Source: Microbacterium testaceum StLB037
GTDB taxonomy: Bacteria; Actinomycetota; Actinomycetes; Actinomycetales; Microbacteriaceae
Direction of reading: 5' to 3'
DNA length: 64,000 nucleotides
Assembly (NCBI RefSeq): GCF_008763945.1
Contig: NZ_VTQH01000001.1
Location: 62,001 to 126,000, forward strand
Part shown: positions 12,588 to 21,672 of the stretch, one piece after another
Layout of the letters: each line of letters starts with the position of its first letter
How positions within the stretch are numbered: the stretch's first letter is position 1
Translations under genes and position numbers: made by a program
The notes under the pieces: generated by a model
The model's input: the letters and a program-made list of their open reading frames with translations, nothing else
Told to the model about the DNA's origin: nothing
Databases searched by the model: none

Positions 12588-13511
12588 TCAGACGCCGTCG
12601 GACAGCAGCTCGAGCGCGTGCGCCAGATCGGCGGGATAGGGCGAGGCGAACTCGACCCACTCCCCCGTGCCGGGATGCGTGAAGGCCAGCCGGTGCGCAT
12701 GCAGCCACTGACGGGTGAGCCCGAGCCGCGCCGACAGGGTGGGGTCGGCGCCGTACAGGGGGTCACCGGCGCAGGGGTGGCGGTGGGCGGCCATGTGCAC
12801 GCGGATCTGGTGCGTGCGCCCGGTCTCGAGGTGGATCTCGAGCAGCGACGCGCGGGGGAACGCCTCGAGCGTCTCGTAGTGGGTCACGGAGTCTTTGCCG
12901 TCGGGCGTCACGGCGAATTTCCACGAGTGATGCGGATGCCGACCGATCGGCGCGTCGATGGTTCCGGAGAGCGGGTCGGGGTGGCCCTGGACGACCGCGT
13001 GGTAGATCTTGTCGACCTCGCGCTCCTTGAAGGCGCTCTTGAGCAGCGTGTACGCCCGCTCGGTCTTGGCCACCACCATGAGCCCGCTCGTGCCGGCATC
13101 GAGCCGGTGCACGACGCCGCGCCGTTCGGCGGGGCCGCTCGTGGCGATGCGGAACCCGGCCGCCGCGAGGGCGCCGAGCACGGTCGGGCCCTCCCACCCC
13201 ACGGAGGGGTGGGCGGCGACGCCCGCGGGCTTGTCAACCACGACGATGTCGTCGTCGTCGTGCACGATGCCGAGGTCCGGCACCTCGACCGGCACGATCT
13301 CGGGATCGCGCTTGGGCTCCCACTCGACGCTCAACCAGGTGCCGGCGCGCAGGCGGTCGGAGCGCCCGGCCACCCGGCCGTCGACGCTCACGCCGCCGGC
13401 GTCGGCCACCTCGGCCGCGAATGTGCGCGAGAAGCCGAGCATCTTCGCCAGGCCCTGGTCGATGCGTGTTCCGTCGAGCCCGTCGGGGACGGGCAAGCTG
13501 CGCGACTCCAT
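12588..13511 (-). CDS. Large-subunit rRNA pseudouridine synthase, RluD/RluA family
   Basis: Isomerises specific uridines of 23S rRNA to pseudouridine. The 307-residue product has an N-terminal S4-like RNA-binding domain ([20 protein letters not shown]...VSVDGRVAG, about 14-75) and the RluA catalytic domain with [16 protein letters not shown], where the Asp is the nucleophile, plus [11 protein letters not shown]. The ATG at 13511 is one base after the lspA stop; upstream residues in the same frame lie inside lspA and are ignored. lspA-rluD-dnaE order is common in actinobacteria. Site specificity (RluD against RluC) cannot be fixed from sequence alone. Confidence 0.92.
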   Translation of the reverse strand: MESRSLPVPDGLDGTRIDQGLAKMLGFSRTFAAEVADAGGVSVDGRVAGRSDRLRAGTWLSVEWEPKRDPEIVPVEVPDLGIVHDDDDIVVVDKPAGVAAHPSVGWEGPTVLGALAAAGFRIATSGPAERRGVVHRLDAGTSGLMVVAKTERAYTLLKSAFKEREVDKIYHAVVQGHPDPLSGTIDAPIGRHPHHSWKFAVTPDGKDSVTHYETLEAFPRASLLEIHLETGRTHQIRVHMAAHRHPCAGDPLYGADPTLSARLGLTRQWLHAHRLAFTHPGTGEWVEFASPYPADLAHALELLSDGV

Positions 13512-13512
13512 G

Positions 13513-14097
13513 TCAGCGGGCACCCGGGTCGGCGGGCGTCTCGACGTCACCGTCGGCGGCCTCCGCGGCAGCGCGCGAGGCCTTCGTCTCACGCGTTCCG
13601 TCGAGCTTGAGGCCGACGAGCACGAGCACCGCCACCGAGATCATCATCGTGACGATGAACATGTCGGCCACGTTGTAGATCGCGGGCATCATCCAGGGCG
13701 TCGAGATGAAGTCGACGACGTGGCCCACGGGGAAGCCGGGCTCGCGGATCAGTCGGTCGGTGAGGTTGCCGAGCACACCGCCGAGGAGGAGTCCCAGCAC
13801 GATGGCCCACGCGCGGGAACGCACGCGACGCACACCGAGATACACGATCACGCACGCGACCACCGCGAGAGCGATGGTGAACACCCACGTGACGCCCTCG
13901 CCGAGCGAGAACGCCGCACCGGGGTTGCGGACGAGGTAGAACTGCAGGAAGTCGCCGAGGACCGGGACGACGCGCTCCGAGGGGAGGTTCGCGATCGCGG
14001 CGTTCTTCGCCAACTGGTCGGCGGCCAGCACCAGCACCGCGAGGATCGCGATGGTGATGCCGGCCGCCGCCGTACGCAGAGGAGGTCGACTGCGCAA
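13513..14097 (-). CDS. lspA: Lipoprotein signal peptidase II
   Basis: Aspartic protease that removes signal peptides from prolipoproteins in the membrane. The 194-residue product has four hydrophobic segments and the family motifs: DQLAKNAA after helix 1, [21 protein letters not shown] with the first catalytic Asp, and YNVADMFI with the second. The C-terminal ~30 residues are polar and variable. The only start available after an in-frame stop is TTG at 14097, eight bases behind divIVA. No strong ribosome-binding site is visible, which suggests coupling to divIVA translation. Confidence 0.93.
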   Translation of the reverse strand: MRSRPPLRTAAAGITIAILAVLVLAADQLAKNAAIANLPSERVVPVLGDFLQFYLVRNPGAAFSLGEGVTWVFTIALAVVACVIVYLGVRRVRSRAWAIVLGLLLGGVLGNLTDRLIREPGFPVGHVVDFISTPWMMPAIYNVADMFIVTMMISVAVLVLVGLKLDGTRETKASRAAAEAADGDVETPADPGAR

Positions 14098-14106
14098 AGA
14101 GTCGGC

Positions 14107-14727
14107 CTACAGACCGATCGCCGACACCGGCGTCGAGCCCGAGGACGTCGCGGTGGTGTCGAGGTCGCGGAGCTGACCCTCGATGTAGGAACGCAGCTGC
14201 GAACGGTAGTCGCGCTCGAAGTTGCGCAGCTCGGTGATGCGGCCCTCGAGCGTCGTACGCTCCTTCTCGAGACGGGCGCGCTCTTCGCGGCCCTTCTGCT
14301 CGGCCTCGGCGACGATGGATGCCGCCTGAGCCTGCGCCTCGCCGATGAGCTGGTCGCGCTGGGCCTTACCCTCGGCGACGTGCTCGTCGTGCAGGCGCTG
14401 GGCCAGCTCGATGATCCCGGCGCTCTGGGCGGCGGGCTCGGCGTCGTTCGACGGGGCGGAGGCGACGGGGGCCGGGGCGGGCGCCTCGGCGACGACCGGC
14501 TCCTCGGCCTTGGGGGCCTCGGCGGGCTTCTCGGCGGCGGCCGGAGCGGCCTCTCCGGACTCGTAGGCCGCGAGCTTCGTCTTCAGCTCTTCGTTCTCGG
14601 CGATCGTCTTGCGCCACTCGACGACGATCTCGTCGAGGAAGTCGTCGACCTCGTCGGGGTCGAAGCCCTCCTTGAAGCGCACGTGCTGGAACTGCTTGGT
14701 GACGACGTCATCGGGGGTCAGTGCCAT
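14107..14727 (-). CDS. divIVA: DivIVA-type cell pole and tip-growth protein (Wag31-like)
   Basis: Coiled-coil scaffold that binds curved membrane at poles and directs peptidoglycan synthesis; the mycobacterial homologue Wag31 is essential and phosphorylated by PASTA kinases. The 206-residue product has the conserved lipid-binding N-terminus MALTPDDVVTKQFQHVRFKEGFDPDEVDDFL (in two parts), an Ala/Pro/Glu-rich linker (about 62-105), then a long coiled coil (about 110-190). The ATG at 14727 has AGAGGAAA a few bases upstream; the frame is open further but that part lacks family similarity. It is placed downstream of sepF/yggT, as in other actinobacteria, with its own promoter. Confidence 0.93.
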   Translation of the reverse strand: MALTPDDVVTKQFQHVRFKEGFDPDEVDDFLDEIVVEWRKTIAENEELKTKLAAYESGEAAPAAAEKPAEAPKAEEPVVAEAPAPAPVASAPSNDAEPAAQSAGIIELAQRLHDEHVAEGKAQRDQLIGEAQAQAASIVAEAEQKGREERARLEKERTTLEGRITELRNFERDYRSQLRSYIEGQLRDLDTTATSSGSTPVSAIGL

Positions 14728-14800
14728 GGTGTTTCCTCTTTCGAGAGCTCTGAGGTCGGAACTAATGGGGGTGTCGCACCGGGGCGTACCGCTTCGGAAC

Positions 14801-14830
14801 AGCATAGCCGCCGCCCTTCACCGGTGTCGA
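14801..14830 (-). promoter_or_regulatory. Putative divIVA promoter
   Basis: Minus strand: TCGACA (14830-14825), 18-base spacer, TATGCT (14806-14801), with a leader of about 70 nt to the divIVA ATG. GC-rich complementary stretches at 14807-14814 and 14848-14855 could pair and act as the end of the yggT transcript. Confidence 0.45.
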
Positions 14831-14860
14831 AGATCACGGGTGTAGAAGCGGCGGCGGGAA

Positions 14861-15163
14861 TCACACGGCCGCGAGGGACCGGGTGACGCTGAGCAGCATG
14901 AAGCAGACGAACATTACGATCGCGAAACCGAAGTCGATCGCGATCCCCCCGATGCGAAGGGGCGGGATGAAGCGACGGATCAGCTTGATGGGCGGGTCCG
15001 TCACGGTGTACACGATCTCTGCCAGAACCAGGGTGACGCCGCGCGGGCGCCACTCCCGGTTGAACATCGGGATGTACTCGAGCACGAGGCGCGCGAGCAG
15101 CAGCACGATGAAGATGAACAGGACCGCGCTGAGGATGGAGCCGACGAGGCTCAGAACGGCCAC
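14861..15163 (-). CDS. YggT family membrane protein
   Basis: Small integral membrane protein of 100 residues with two hydrophobic hairpins (about 4-27 and 70-95) separated by the conserved ARLVLEYIPMF and DPPIKLIRRFIPP segments. The family is widespread next to sepF in Gram-positive dcw clusters and is linked to division or osmotic tolerance, but the molecular role is unknown. The start is GTG, two bases downstream of the sepF stop, so the pair is coupled. Confidence 0.9.
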   Translation of the reverse strand: MAVLSLVGSILSAVLFIFIVLLLARLVLEYIPMFNREWRPRGVTLVLAEIVYTVTDPPIKLIRRFIPPLRIGGIAIDFGFAIVMFVCFMLLSVTRSLAAV

Positions 15164-15165
15164 TG

Positions 15166-15636
15166 TTACTGGGACGCGAAGGGCGCAGCCTCGGGATCGG
15201 CCTGCGCGATCGCACCGTCGCCGGAGACGGCGATGTTCTCGGGCGAGAGCAGGAAGACCTTGCTCGTCACCCGCTCGATGCGGCCGTACAGCCCGAGCGA
15301 GAGTCCGCTCGCGAAGTCGATCAGGCGGCGCGCGTCGGCGTCGCTCATCTGCGACAGGTTGATGATGACCGGGATCCCCTCGCGGAAGTTCTCGGCGATC
15401 GTCTGCGCGTCGCGGTACTGCTTGGGGTGCACCGTGAGGATCTCGCTCACGGGTCCGGCCGTGGGCTGTCGCACCACGGCGGGACGGTGCAGGGGGGTCA
15501 CCGGCGCGGCCTTCTCGAGGGGAGCGGCAGCCGCGGGCTGCTTGCGCGCGATGGGCTGCGGCGCGGTCTCCTCATAGGTCTCTTCCTCGTCGGCGAGGCC
15601 CAGGTACACCATCGTCTTCTTGAGGGGGTTCGACAT
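15166..15636 (-). CDS. sepF: Cell division protein SepF
   Basis: FtsZ membrane anchor in bacteria that lack FtsA and ZipA, as actinobacteria do. The 156-residue product begins with an amphipathic membrane-binding helix ([14 protein letters not shown]), has an acidic then Ala/Pro linker, and a C-terminal domain (about 65-145) with [20 protein letters not shown] and [20 protein letters not shown], the FtsZ-binding and dimer part. It lies between yggS and yggT on the same strand, the standard order. Confidence 0.95.
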   Translation of the reverse strand: MSNPLKKTMVYLGLADEEETYEETAPQPIARKQPAAAAPLEKAAPVTPLHRPAVVRQPTAGPVSEILTVHPKQYRDAQTIAENFREGIPVIINLSQMSDADARRLIDFASGLSLGLYGRIERVTSKVFLLSPENIAVSGDGAIAQADPEAAPFASQ

Positions 15637-15667
15637 CGCATCCTCCGTTCGCTCGTCTGGTTTGAGG

Positions 15668-16354
15668 CTAGTCGCGCGGGGGCCGCGGGCCCGTGATTGC
15701 AGAGCCGATCCGCAGGTGTGTCGCGCCCATTGCGATGGCTTCGGGGAAATCTCCGGTCATCCCCGCCGAGATCCACCGCGCGTCGGCGACGACCGAGCGC
15801 ACCGCGTCGGCGCTTCGACGCAGTCGCTCGAACGCCCGAGCCGGTTCCTCGTCGAGCGGAGCGACGGCCATGACGCCGCGCAGGCGCAGCGTCGACAGGC
15901 CCGCGACGTGCTGAGCCAGCTCCTCCACAGCTGCGGGGGCGACTCCCCCGCGCCCCGGATCATCGGTGAGGTTCACCTGCACGAGCACGTCGAGCAGATC
16001 GCCCTCGGCGCCGGCCGCGTGCAGCGCGTCGGCGATGCGCGACCGGTCGACGGAGTGCACGGCATCCGCCCCCGCCCGCACCGCGCGCGCTTTGTTCGTC
16101 TGGGCTTGGCCGATGAAGTGCCAGGTGAGATCCGGGATGCCGTCGAGCTCGGCGCGCTTGGCGGTGAGCTCCTGCTGCCGGTTCTCGCCGACGTGCCGCA
16201 CGCCCAGGGCGTACAGATCGGAGACGAGGGATGCCGGATGGAACTTCGTCACCACGATGCGCGTGATCTCGCCGGGATCGCGGTCGGCGGCGACGGCCGC
16301 GTCGCGGATGCGCTCGTCGACGGCGGCGAGGCGGTCGGCCAGGGCGGTGTCCAT
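15668..16354 (-). CDS. PLP homeostasis protein, YggS/PROSC family
   Basis: Single-domain TIM-barrel pyridoxal-phosphate carrier without known catalysis. The 228-residue product has the PLP-binding lysine in [10 protein letters not shown], then [27 protein letters not shown] and the phosphate-binding end [22 protein letters not shown] (quoted in two pieces in the family). The ATG at 16354 has AAGGAG upstream. Its place between ftsZ and sepF is conserved in Gram-positives and actinobacteria, though the link to division is not explained. GQAQ replaces the usual GxLQ, a small variation. Confidence 0.93.
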   Translation of the reverse strand: MDTALADRLAAVDERIRDAAVAADRDPGEITRIVVTKFHPASLVSDLYALGVRHVGENRQQELTAKRAELDGIPDLTWHFIGQAQTNKARAVRAGADAVHSVDRSRIADALHAAGAEGDLLDVLVQVNLTDDPGRGGVAPAAVEELAQHVAGLSTLRLRGVMAVAPLDEEPARAFERLRRSADAVRSVVADARWISAGMTGDFPEAIAMGATHLRIGSAITGPRPPRD

Positions 16355-16366
16355 GCTGCTCCTTCG

Positions 16367-16408
16367 ACGACGAGAGCGGGCCCGGTGGAGACCGGACCCG
16401 CTCGTCGT
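16367..16408 (-). terminator. Stem-loop behind ftsZ
   Basis: ACGACGAG (16367-16374) pairs with CTCGTCGT (16401-16408), and the inner GCGGGCCCGGT and ACCGGACCCGC pair with one mismatch. It lies 12 bases past the ftsZ stop without a T-run, so it may attenuate rather than end transcription before yggS. Confidence 0.45.
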
Positions 16409-16419
16409 ACCGTTCGCTC

Positions 16420-17607
16420 TTACTTCAGGAAGTCGGGCACGTCGAGGTCGTCGTCGGCGTAGCCGCCGTCGTACGAGGTCTCGGGCACACGCGCGGTGAC
16501 CGGCGCGGGCTCGGGGCGACGCTCGGGGGCGCGCTCGGTCGCGGCCTTCTGCTCCTCGGCCGCGTCGAGGTCGCGGGCGACGTCATCGGCGGGGATGACG
16601 GGGACCACGGGCGCCGAGACCGGGCGCTGGGCGCCGACCGCATCGATGCGCAGCGAGGGCTCGCCCCCGTCGAAGCCCGCGGCGATGACGGTGACGCGCA
16701 CCTCGTCGCCGAGGGTGTCGTCGATGACCGTACCGAAGATGATGTTGGCCTCGGGGTGCGCCGCCTCTTTCACCAGCTGCGCGGCGTCGTTGATCTCGAA
16801 GATGCCGAGGTTCGATCCACCCTGGATCGACAGCAGCACGCCGTGCGCACCCTCGATCGACGCCTCGAGCAGGGGCGATTCGACCGCGAGCTCGGCGGCC
16901 TTGATGGCGCGGTCGGCACCCCGAGAGGAGCCGATACCCATGAGGGCCGAGCCTGCACCTTGCATGACCGACTTGACGTCGGCGAAGTCGAGGTTGATGA
17001 GGCCGGGGGTCGTGATGAGGTCGGTAATGCCCTGGACACCCGCGAGCAGCACCTGGTCGGCGGTCGCGAAGGCCTCGATCATCGAAATGCCGCGGTCGCT
17101 GATCTCGAGCAGGCGGTCGTTGGGGACGACGATGAGGGTGTCGACCTCTTCCTTCAGGCGCTGCACCCCGCCCTCGGCCTGGCTCTGGCGACGGCGGCCT
17201 TCGAACGAGAACGGCTTGGTGACGACACCGATGGTCAGAGCACCGATCGACTTGGCGATCTTGGCGACCACCGGGGCACCGCCGGTGCCCGTGCCGCCGC
17301 CCTCGCCCGCGGTGACGAAGACCATGTCGGCACCGCGCAGGGCCTCTTCGATCTCTTCCGCGTGGTCCTCGGCGGCGCGTCGACCGACCTCGGGGTCGGC
17401 GCCGGCACCGAGACCGCGGGTCAGCTCACGACCGACGTCGAGCTTGACGTCGGCGTCGCTCATCAGCAGCGCCTGCGCGTCGGTGTTGATCGCGATGAAC
17501 TCCACGCCGCGCAGGCCGAGCTCGATCATGCGGTTGACGGCGTTGACGCCGCCCCCGCCCACACCGACGACCTTGATCACGGCGAGGTAGTTCTGGTTGT
17601 GGCTCAT
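16420..17607 (-). CDS. ftsZ: Cell division GTPase FtsZ
   Basis: Tubulin-like GTPase that forms the Z-ring. The 395-residue product has [18 protein letters not shown], the tubulin signature [12 protein letters not shown] (about 104-115), the T7 loop [11 protein letters not shown], a disordered Pro/Glu/Arg-rich linker after about 315, and a conserved C-terminal tail ending DLDVPDFLK, the SepF/FtsW binding peptide of actinobacteria. Start ATG with GGAGG upstream. ftsZ is separated from ftsQ by 151 bp that hold inverted repeats and a probable promoter, so it can be controlled independently; FtsR, a MerR activator of ftsZ in Corynebacterium, is encoded at 49.9 kb. Confidence 0.97.
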   Translation of the reverse strand: MSHNQNYLAVIKVVGVGGGGVNAVNRMIELGLRGVEFIAINTDAQALLMSDADVKLDVGRELTRGLGAGADPEVGRRAAEDHAEEIEEALRGADMVFVTAGEGGGTGTGGAPVVAKIAKSIGALTIGVVTKPFSFEGRRRQSQAEGGVQRLKEEVDTLIVVPNDRLLEISDRGISMIEAFATADQVLLAGVQGITDLITTPGLINLDFADVKSVMQGAGSALMGIGSSRGADRAIKAAELAVESPLLEASIEGAHGVLLSIQGGSNLGIFEINDAAQLVKEAAHPEANIIFGTVIDDTLGDEVRVTVIAAGFDGGEPSLRIDAVGAQRPVSAPVVPVIPADDVARDLDAAEEQKAATERAPERRPEPAPVTARVPETSYDGGYADDDLDVPDFLK

Positions 17608-17635
17608 GCCGGCCTCCGTTTGTCCCCGAACCCGA

Positions 17636-17684
17636 AACTCTAAACCTCATGTTGAGGGTTAAAGAATTGCCCGGTATGCAATTC
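17636..17684 (-). promoter_or_regulatory. ftsZ upstream regulatory region with two inverted repeats
   Basis: Minus strand reads GAATTGC-N7-GCAATTC (17684-17664, perfect 7-bp arms), then CCTCA-ACA-TGAGG (17657-17645), then TAGAGT about 17641-17636, a -10 candidate, with a leader of about 30 nt and GGAGG before the ATG. Either repeat could bind a regulator such as FtsR. Assigned by inspection. Confidence 0.45.
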
Positions 17685-17758
17685 CTTAGCTCGAAGGTAT
17701 GCGGCCGATCCGACCCCGCCCGCCCGACACGCGGCGTGTTGGATTATCGCCTGGAAGA

Positions 17759-18691
17759 TCAGCGGACGACGCCCGCCTCGGGCGAGGTCACGTCGTACTC
17801 CTTAGCCCGATCCGGCGGGCTCTTCTGCATGAGGCGGTCGAGGACGACGGCCTTCTCGGCCGAGCGGTCGGCGCTGCCCCACACGACCTTCGACCCCGAC
17901 GCGCCCAGGGTGAGGGTCACGTCGTCGGGCGTCGAGGCCGAAACCGCCGTGATCTGCGAGCGGACGGCATCCGGCAGGGAGCGCACCACGCGGCCCGCGG
18001 CACGGAACGCGGCCGAGTCGGTGCCGCCCGTGATGTCGAGCACCGGTTGACCGGCCGGCGCGTCGGGCGTCGTCGACAGCGCGACACCCGCGGCATCCAC
18101 CACCGTGAAACCGGCCGCGGACTGCATCGCCCCGATCGGGGTGCGCTCGACGATGCGCACCACGAGATCGTGGGGCGGACGGGCCTCGAGCGTGTACGAC
18201 TCCACGAGCGGGAAGCGCACCAGCGCCGCCTTCACGGCGCTGTCGTCGACCATCGCCAGGGGAACGCCCACCTGGTCGCCCAGGGCCGCCGACACCGCGG
18301 CCGGATCCAGCTGCGAGGTGCCGACCACGTCGATCTTCTCCACCGCGAAAAGGGGGCTGTACGCCACGCCCGCCGTTCCCAGGGCCATCACGAGGAACGC
18401 CGAGATCACCCCGATCCAGATGTTCCGCCGGCGCCGTTGGCGCACGGTGAAGCGTCGCACCTCGGCCGACAGCGCCCGACGCCGGGCCCGCGAAGCGCGC
18501 CACACGTCGCGCAGCCCCGCTCCCCCGGCATCCGGGACCTCCGACGTCCACCCGACGTCGGAAGAGCGCGCGAGGGGCGTGACCCCCGCGGTGTCGTCGT
18601 CGGACTCCGGATGCCGCGGCGCCGAGGCCCGCGACGAGCCGGCGGGGCGGGCGGACTCCGGCGTCGACGGCAGGGGCGAGGGCCGCTTCAC
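17759..18691 (-). CDS. ftsQ: Cell division protein FtsQ (POTRA domain)
   Basis: Bitopic divisome protein linking early and late components. The 310-residue product has a long charged cytoplasmic N-terminus (about 1-100), one membrane helix (IWIGVISAFLVMALGTAGVA, about 90-110), a POTRA domain beginning FAVEKIDVVGTSQLDPAAV, and the FtsQ/DivIB beta domain. Start GTG at 18691, two bases past the murC stop. The reading frame continues upstream through murC in another frame and is not coding there. murC-ftsQ-ftsZ order is standard. Confidence 0.93.
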   Translation of the reverse strand: MKRPSPLPSTPESARPAGSSRASAPRHPESDDDTAGVTPLARSSDVGWTSEVPDAGGAGLRDVWRASRARRRALSAEVRRFTVRQRRRRNIWIGVISAFLVMALGTAGVAYSPLFAVEKIDVVGTSQLDPAAVSAALGDQVGVPLAMVDDSAVKAALVRFPLVESYTLEARPPHDLVVRIVERTPIGAMQSAAGFTVVDAAGVALSTTPDAPAGQPVLDITGGTDSAAFRAAGRVVRSLPDAVRSQITAVSASTPDDVTLTLGASGSKVVWGSADRSAEKAVVLDRLMQKSPPDRAKEYDVTSPEAGVVR

Positions 18692-18693
18692 GC

Positions 18694-20100
18694 TCAGACC
18701 GCCGCGGCCTCGGTGCGGGACAGTGCCTCGAGCACCTGCGGGATGATCTGGTAGACGTTGCCGCATCCCAGGGTGATGACGTAGTCGCCGGGGCGGGCGA
18801 TCCGGGCCGTGTAGTCGGCCGCTGCCTGCCAGTCGGGCACGTAGTGCACGTGCGCGGGGTCGGCGAAGGCGCCGCTGACCAGCTCGCCGGTCACTCCGGG
18901 CACGGGGTCTTCGCGCGCGCCGTACACGTCGAGCATGACGGTGTGATCGGCGTGGGTCTCGAGCACCTCGGCGAACTCGCGGTACATCTCCTGCGTGCGC
19001 GAATAGGTGTGCGGCTGCTGGATCGCGATGATGCGCCCCTCGCCGACGACCGTGCGCGCGGCGGACAGAGCCGCGGCGACCTCGGTGGGGTGGTGCGCGT
19101 AGTCGTCGTAGACGCTGACGCCCTGCTGCACCCCGTGCAGCTCGAAACGGCGAACCGTGCCGCCGAAGCCCTCGACGGCGCGGGCGGCGTCGGCGAGCGA
19201 GTGTCCGAGCACGCGGAGCACGGCGACCGCGCCCGCGGCGTTGACCGCGTTGTGGGCACCGGGCACGCGCAGCTGCACCTCGACGCTCTCGCCCGCGGCG
19301 GTGAGGGTGAAGGCGACGGGACCATCGGTGCGGATGCCGCTGAGTCGCACGTCGGCGGCCGCGTCTTCGCCGAAGGTCACGACGTTCGCGTGCGTGATGC
19401 GCTCGCGCACCGAGCGGGCTCCGGCGTCGTCGGATGAGATGACCACGGCTTCGCTCGCGGCATCCGCGAATCGGGCGAAGGCCGCGTCGAAGGCGTCGCG
19501 CGAGCCGTAGTGGTCGAGGTGGTCGGGGTCGACGTTGGTGATCAGGGCGACCGCCGTGTCGTACAGCTCGAAGGTGCCGTCGGACTCGTCGGCCTCGATG
19601 ACGACGAGGTCGTCGGAGCCGGTGCCGCTCGAGGCGCCGAGGTCGGCGATGACTCCGCCGTTGACGAAAGTGGGGTCGACGTCGAGGGCGCGCAGGGCCG
19701 TGACGATCATGCCGGTCGAGGTGGTCTTGCCGTGCGCTCCGGCCACCGACACCAGGCGGCGCCCGCCGATGAGCCAGTGCAGCGCCTGCGAGCGGTGGAT
19801 GACGTGCAGCCCGCGCTCCTTCGCCGTGACGAACTCGGGGTTCTCGGGCCAGATCGCGCCGGTGTGGACGACTGTGTCGGCGTCTCCGAGATGGGCCGCG
19901 TCGTGGCCCACGTGCACGGTCGCGCCGCGTGCGGCGAGGTCGCGCAGGGCGGCACTGTCGGAGCGGTCGGAGCCGGAGACCCGAATACCGCGGTCGAGGA
20001 ACATGCGGGCGAGCCCGGACATGCCCGATCCCCCCACGCCGATGAAGTGCGCGGAGGAGATGGTCTCGGGGATGGGGAGGCTCAGGTCGGGTCTGATCAT
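18694..20100 (-). CDS. murC: UDP-N-acetylmuramate-L-alanine ligase
   Basis: Adds L-Ala to UDP-MurNAc in the cytoplasm, the first amino acid of the stem peptide. The 468-residue product has the Rossmann-like N-terminal domain ([16 protein letters not shown]), the ATP loop [11 protein letters not shown], central ligase domain with [11 protein letters not shown], and the C-terminal domain with [15 protein letters not shown]. Start ATG at 20100. Unlike the tight junctions elsewhere in the cluster, 449 bp with a tandem hairpin repeat separate it from murG upstream, so expression of murC-ftsQ may be uncoupled from the genes before it. Confidence 0.96.
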   Translation of the reverse strand: MIRPDLSLPIPETISSAHFIGVGGSGMSGLARMFLDRGIRVSGSDRSDSAALRDLAARGATVHVGHDAAHLGDADTVVHTGAIWPENPEFVTAKERGLHVIHRSQALHWLIGGRRLVSVAGAHGKTTSTGMIVTALRALDVDPTFVNGGVIADLGASSGTGSDDLVVIEADESDGTFELYDTAVALITNVDPDHLDHYGSRDAFDAAFARFADAASEAVVISSDDAGARSVRERITHANVVTFGEDAAADVRLSGIRTDGPVAFTLTAAGESVEVQLRVPGAHNAVNAAGAVAVLRVLGHSLADAARAVEGFGGTVRRFELHGVQQGVSVYDDYAHHPTEVAAALSAARTVVGEGRIIAIQQPHTYSRTQEMYREFAEVLETHADHTVMLDVYGAREDPVPGVTGELVSGAFADPAHVHYVPDWQAAADYTARIARPGDYVITLGCGNVYQIIPQVLEALSRTEAAAV

Positions 20101-20178
20101 GGCGTAGCGAGTTTACGTCGCCGATCCTGCGCGTCCGCCTCGGCGCGCTGGGCGGGGCGGGGTGTGGGGCCACCGCCG
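20101..20178. other. Left part of the murG-murC intergenic gap
   Basis: GC-rich spacer between murC and the tandem repeat. I see no convincing promoter or gene in it. Confidence 0.4.
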
Positions 20179-20528
20179 GTCACCGGGACAGGGGCATGTC
20201 ACCGCAACAGGCCGAAATGCCGGCGATCGGCCTGTTCTCGTGGCATCCCCTGTTCTCGGCGCACGCCGGGCGGCAGCGCTCCGGCGCGACGTCGCCTCGG
20301 CACACCCGTCACCGGGACAGGGGCATGTCACCGCAACAGGCCGCAATTCCGACGATCGGCCTGTTCTCGTGGCATCCCCTGTTCTCGGCGCACGCCGGGC
20401 GGCAGCGGTCCGGCGCGACGTCGCCTCGGCACACCCGTCACCGGGACAGGGGCATGTCACCGCAACAGGCCGAAATTTCGACGATCGGCCTGTTCTCGTG
20501 GCATCCCCTGTTCTCGGCGCACGCCGGG
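20179..20528. repeat. Tandem repeat, 129-bp period, about 2.7 copies, each with a long imperfect hairpin
   Basis: Copies begin at 20179, 20308 and 20437, an exact 129-bp spacing, and differ by only a few bases; the third is cut short at about 20528. Each copy holds a dyad. The left arm contains GACAGGGGCATGTCACCGC then AACAGGCCG. The right arm, read in reverse complement, contains GAACAGGGGATGCCACGAG then AACAGGCCG. The loop is about 10-12 bases and is where the copies differ most (ATGCCGGCGA, ATTCCGACGA, ATTTCGACGA). The repeat fills the murG-murC gap. It is open in several frames because 129 is divisible by 3, but nothing suggests it is translated. Confidence 0.9.
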
Positions 20529-20549
20529 AGACGGCGCGAAGCCGCCGCG

Positions 20550-21623
20550 TCAGCGCGCGAGGGCCGCGTCGACGAGGGCGATCACGTTCTCGGTCCCGGT
20601 CCGGATGCCGGTGCGCGCCGCCGCGTCGCGCATCGCGGTCCGCCGCGGCTCGTCGGCGAGCAGGGGCACGATGTCGGTGCGGACGCGCTCGGGCGTGAGG
20701 TCGGCGTCGGCGATGAGCAGGGCCGCGCCCGCGCGCACGGCGGCGGCGGCGTTGAGGCTCTGCTCGCCGTTGCCGACCGCGTAGGGGACGTAGACGGCGG
20801 GGATGCCGAGGGCGTTGATCTCGCTGACGGTCGCCGCCCCCGAGCGCGAGACGACGAAGTCGGCGAGGGCGAAGGCGAGGTCCATGCGGTCGACGTAGCG
20901 GACCACGGCGTACCCCTCGACGCCCGGGTCGGGCAGGTCGGAGTTCTGCCCGGTCACGTGCAGCAGCTGCCACCCGGCGTCGAGCACGTCGCGCCACGCT
21001 CCGCCGAACGCGGTGTTCAGGCGCAGGGCGCCGAGCGATCCGCCGAAGACCAGGAGGGTGGGGCGCGCGGCATCGAGACCGAAATGGGCCGCCGCCTCGG
21101 CGCGCAGGGCCGGGGCGTCGAGCTCGACGATCTCGCGGCGCAGCGGCATCCCGACCTCTCGGGCTCCGCGCAGCGGCGTCCCCTCGAAGGCCACGCCGAC
21201 CCCCGCAGCCGCTCGCGCACCGAGGACGTTGGCCAACCCCGGCTTCGCGTTGGCCTCGTGCACGACGAACGGCACGCGTTCGCGCCGCGCCGCGACGTAG
21301 GCCGGGGCCGCCGCGTACCCGCCGAACCCGACCACGACGTCGACCCCGCGCGAGCGGATGAGGCGACGCACGTGGGCGACCGCGCGCAGGAAGCGCACGG
21401 GGAACGCCGCGGCCGCGCCGTTCGGGCGGCGCGGGAAGGGGACCTTCGCGACCGTCAGCAGCTCGTAGCCGCGCAGCGGCACGAGGCGCGACTCCAGGCC
21501 CTCCCGCGTTCCGAGCACGAGGACGTCGGCCGAGGCGTCGCGGGCGCGCAGGCCGTCGGCGACGGCGAGCAGGGGGTTCACGTGCCCGGCGGTGCCACCG
21601 CCGGCGAGGAGGTAAGTCGTCAC
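20550..21623 (-). CDS. murG: UDP-GlcNAc:lipid I N-acetylglucosaminyltransferase
   Basis: Converts lipid I to lipid II on the inner membrane face. The 357-residue GT-B enzyme shows the glycine-rich N-terminal loop LLAGGGTAGHVNPLLAVA, VVGFGGYAAAPAYVAA, VVHEANAKPGLAN, and the C-terminal nucleotide-sugar region with FGGSLGALRLN and SRSGAATVSEINALG. Start GTG at 21623. It lies 49 bp behind ftsW on the same strand, as in most bacteria. The repeat array lies just past its stop. Confidence 0.96.
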   Translation of the reverse strand: MTTYLLAGGGTAGHVNPLLAVADGLRARDASADVLVLGTREGLESRLVPLRGYELLTVAKVPFPRRPNGAAAAFPVRFLRAVAHVRRLIRSRGVDVVVGFGGYAAAPAYVAARRERVPFVVHEANAKPGLANVLGARAAAGVGVAFEGTPLRGAREVGMPLRREIVELDAPALRAEAAAHFGLDAARPTLLVFGGSLGALRLNTAFGGAWRDVLDAGWQLLHVTGQNSDLPDPGVEGYAVVRYVDRMDLAFALADFVVSRSGAATVSEINALGIPAVYVPYAVGNGEQSLNAAAAVRAGAALLIADADLTPERVRTDIVPLLADEPRRTAMRDAAARTGIRTGTENVIALVDAALAR

Positions 21624-21672
21624 CGTTCGACCCTAACCAGGTCGGGCGGGGCCGCGAGGCAGGCGGAGGTTC

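Noticed and set aside
20179..20528. CRISPR-like appearance of the tandem repeat
   Set aside because: The repeated unit is the whole 129 bp including the spacer-like part; there are no unique spacers and no cas genes.
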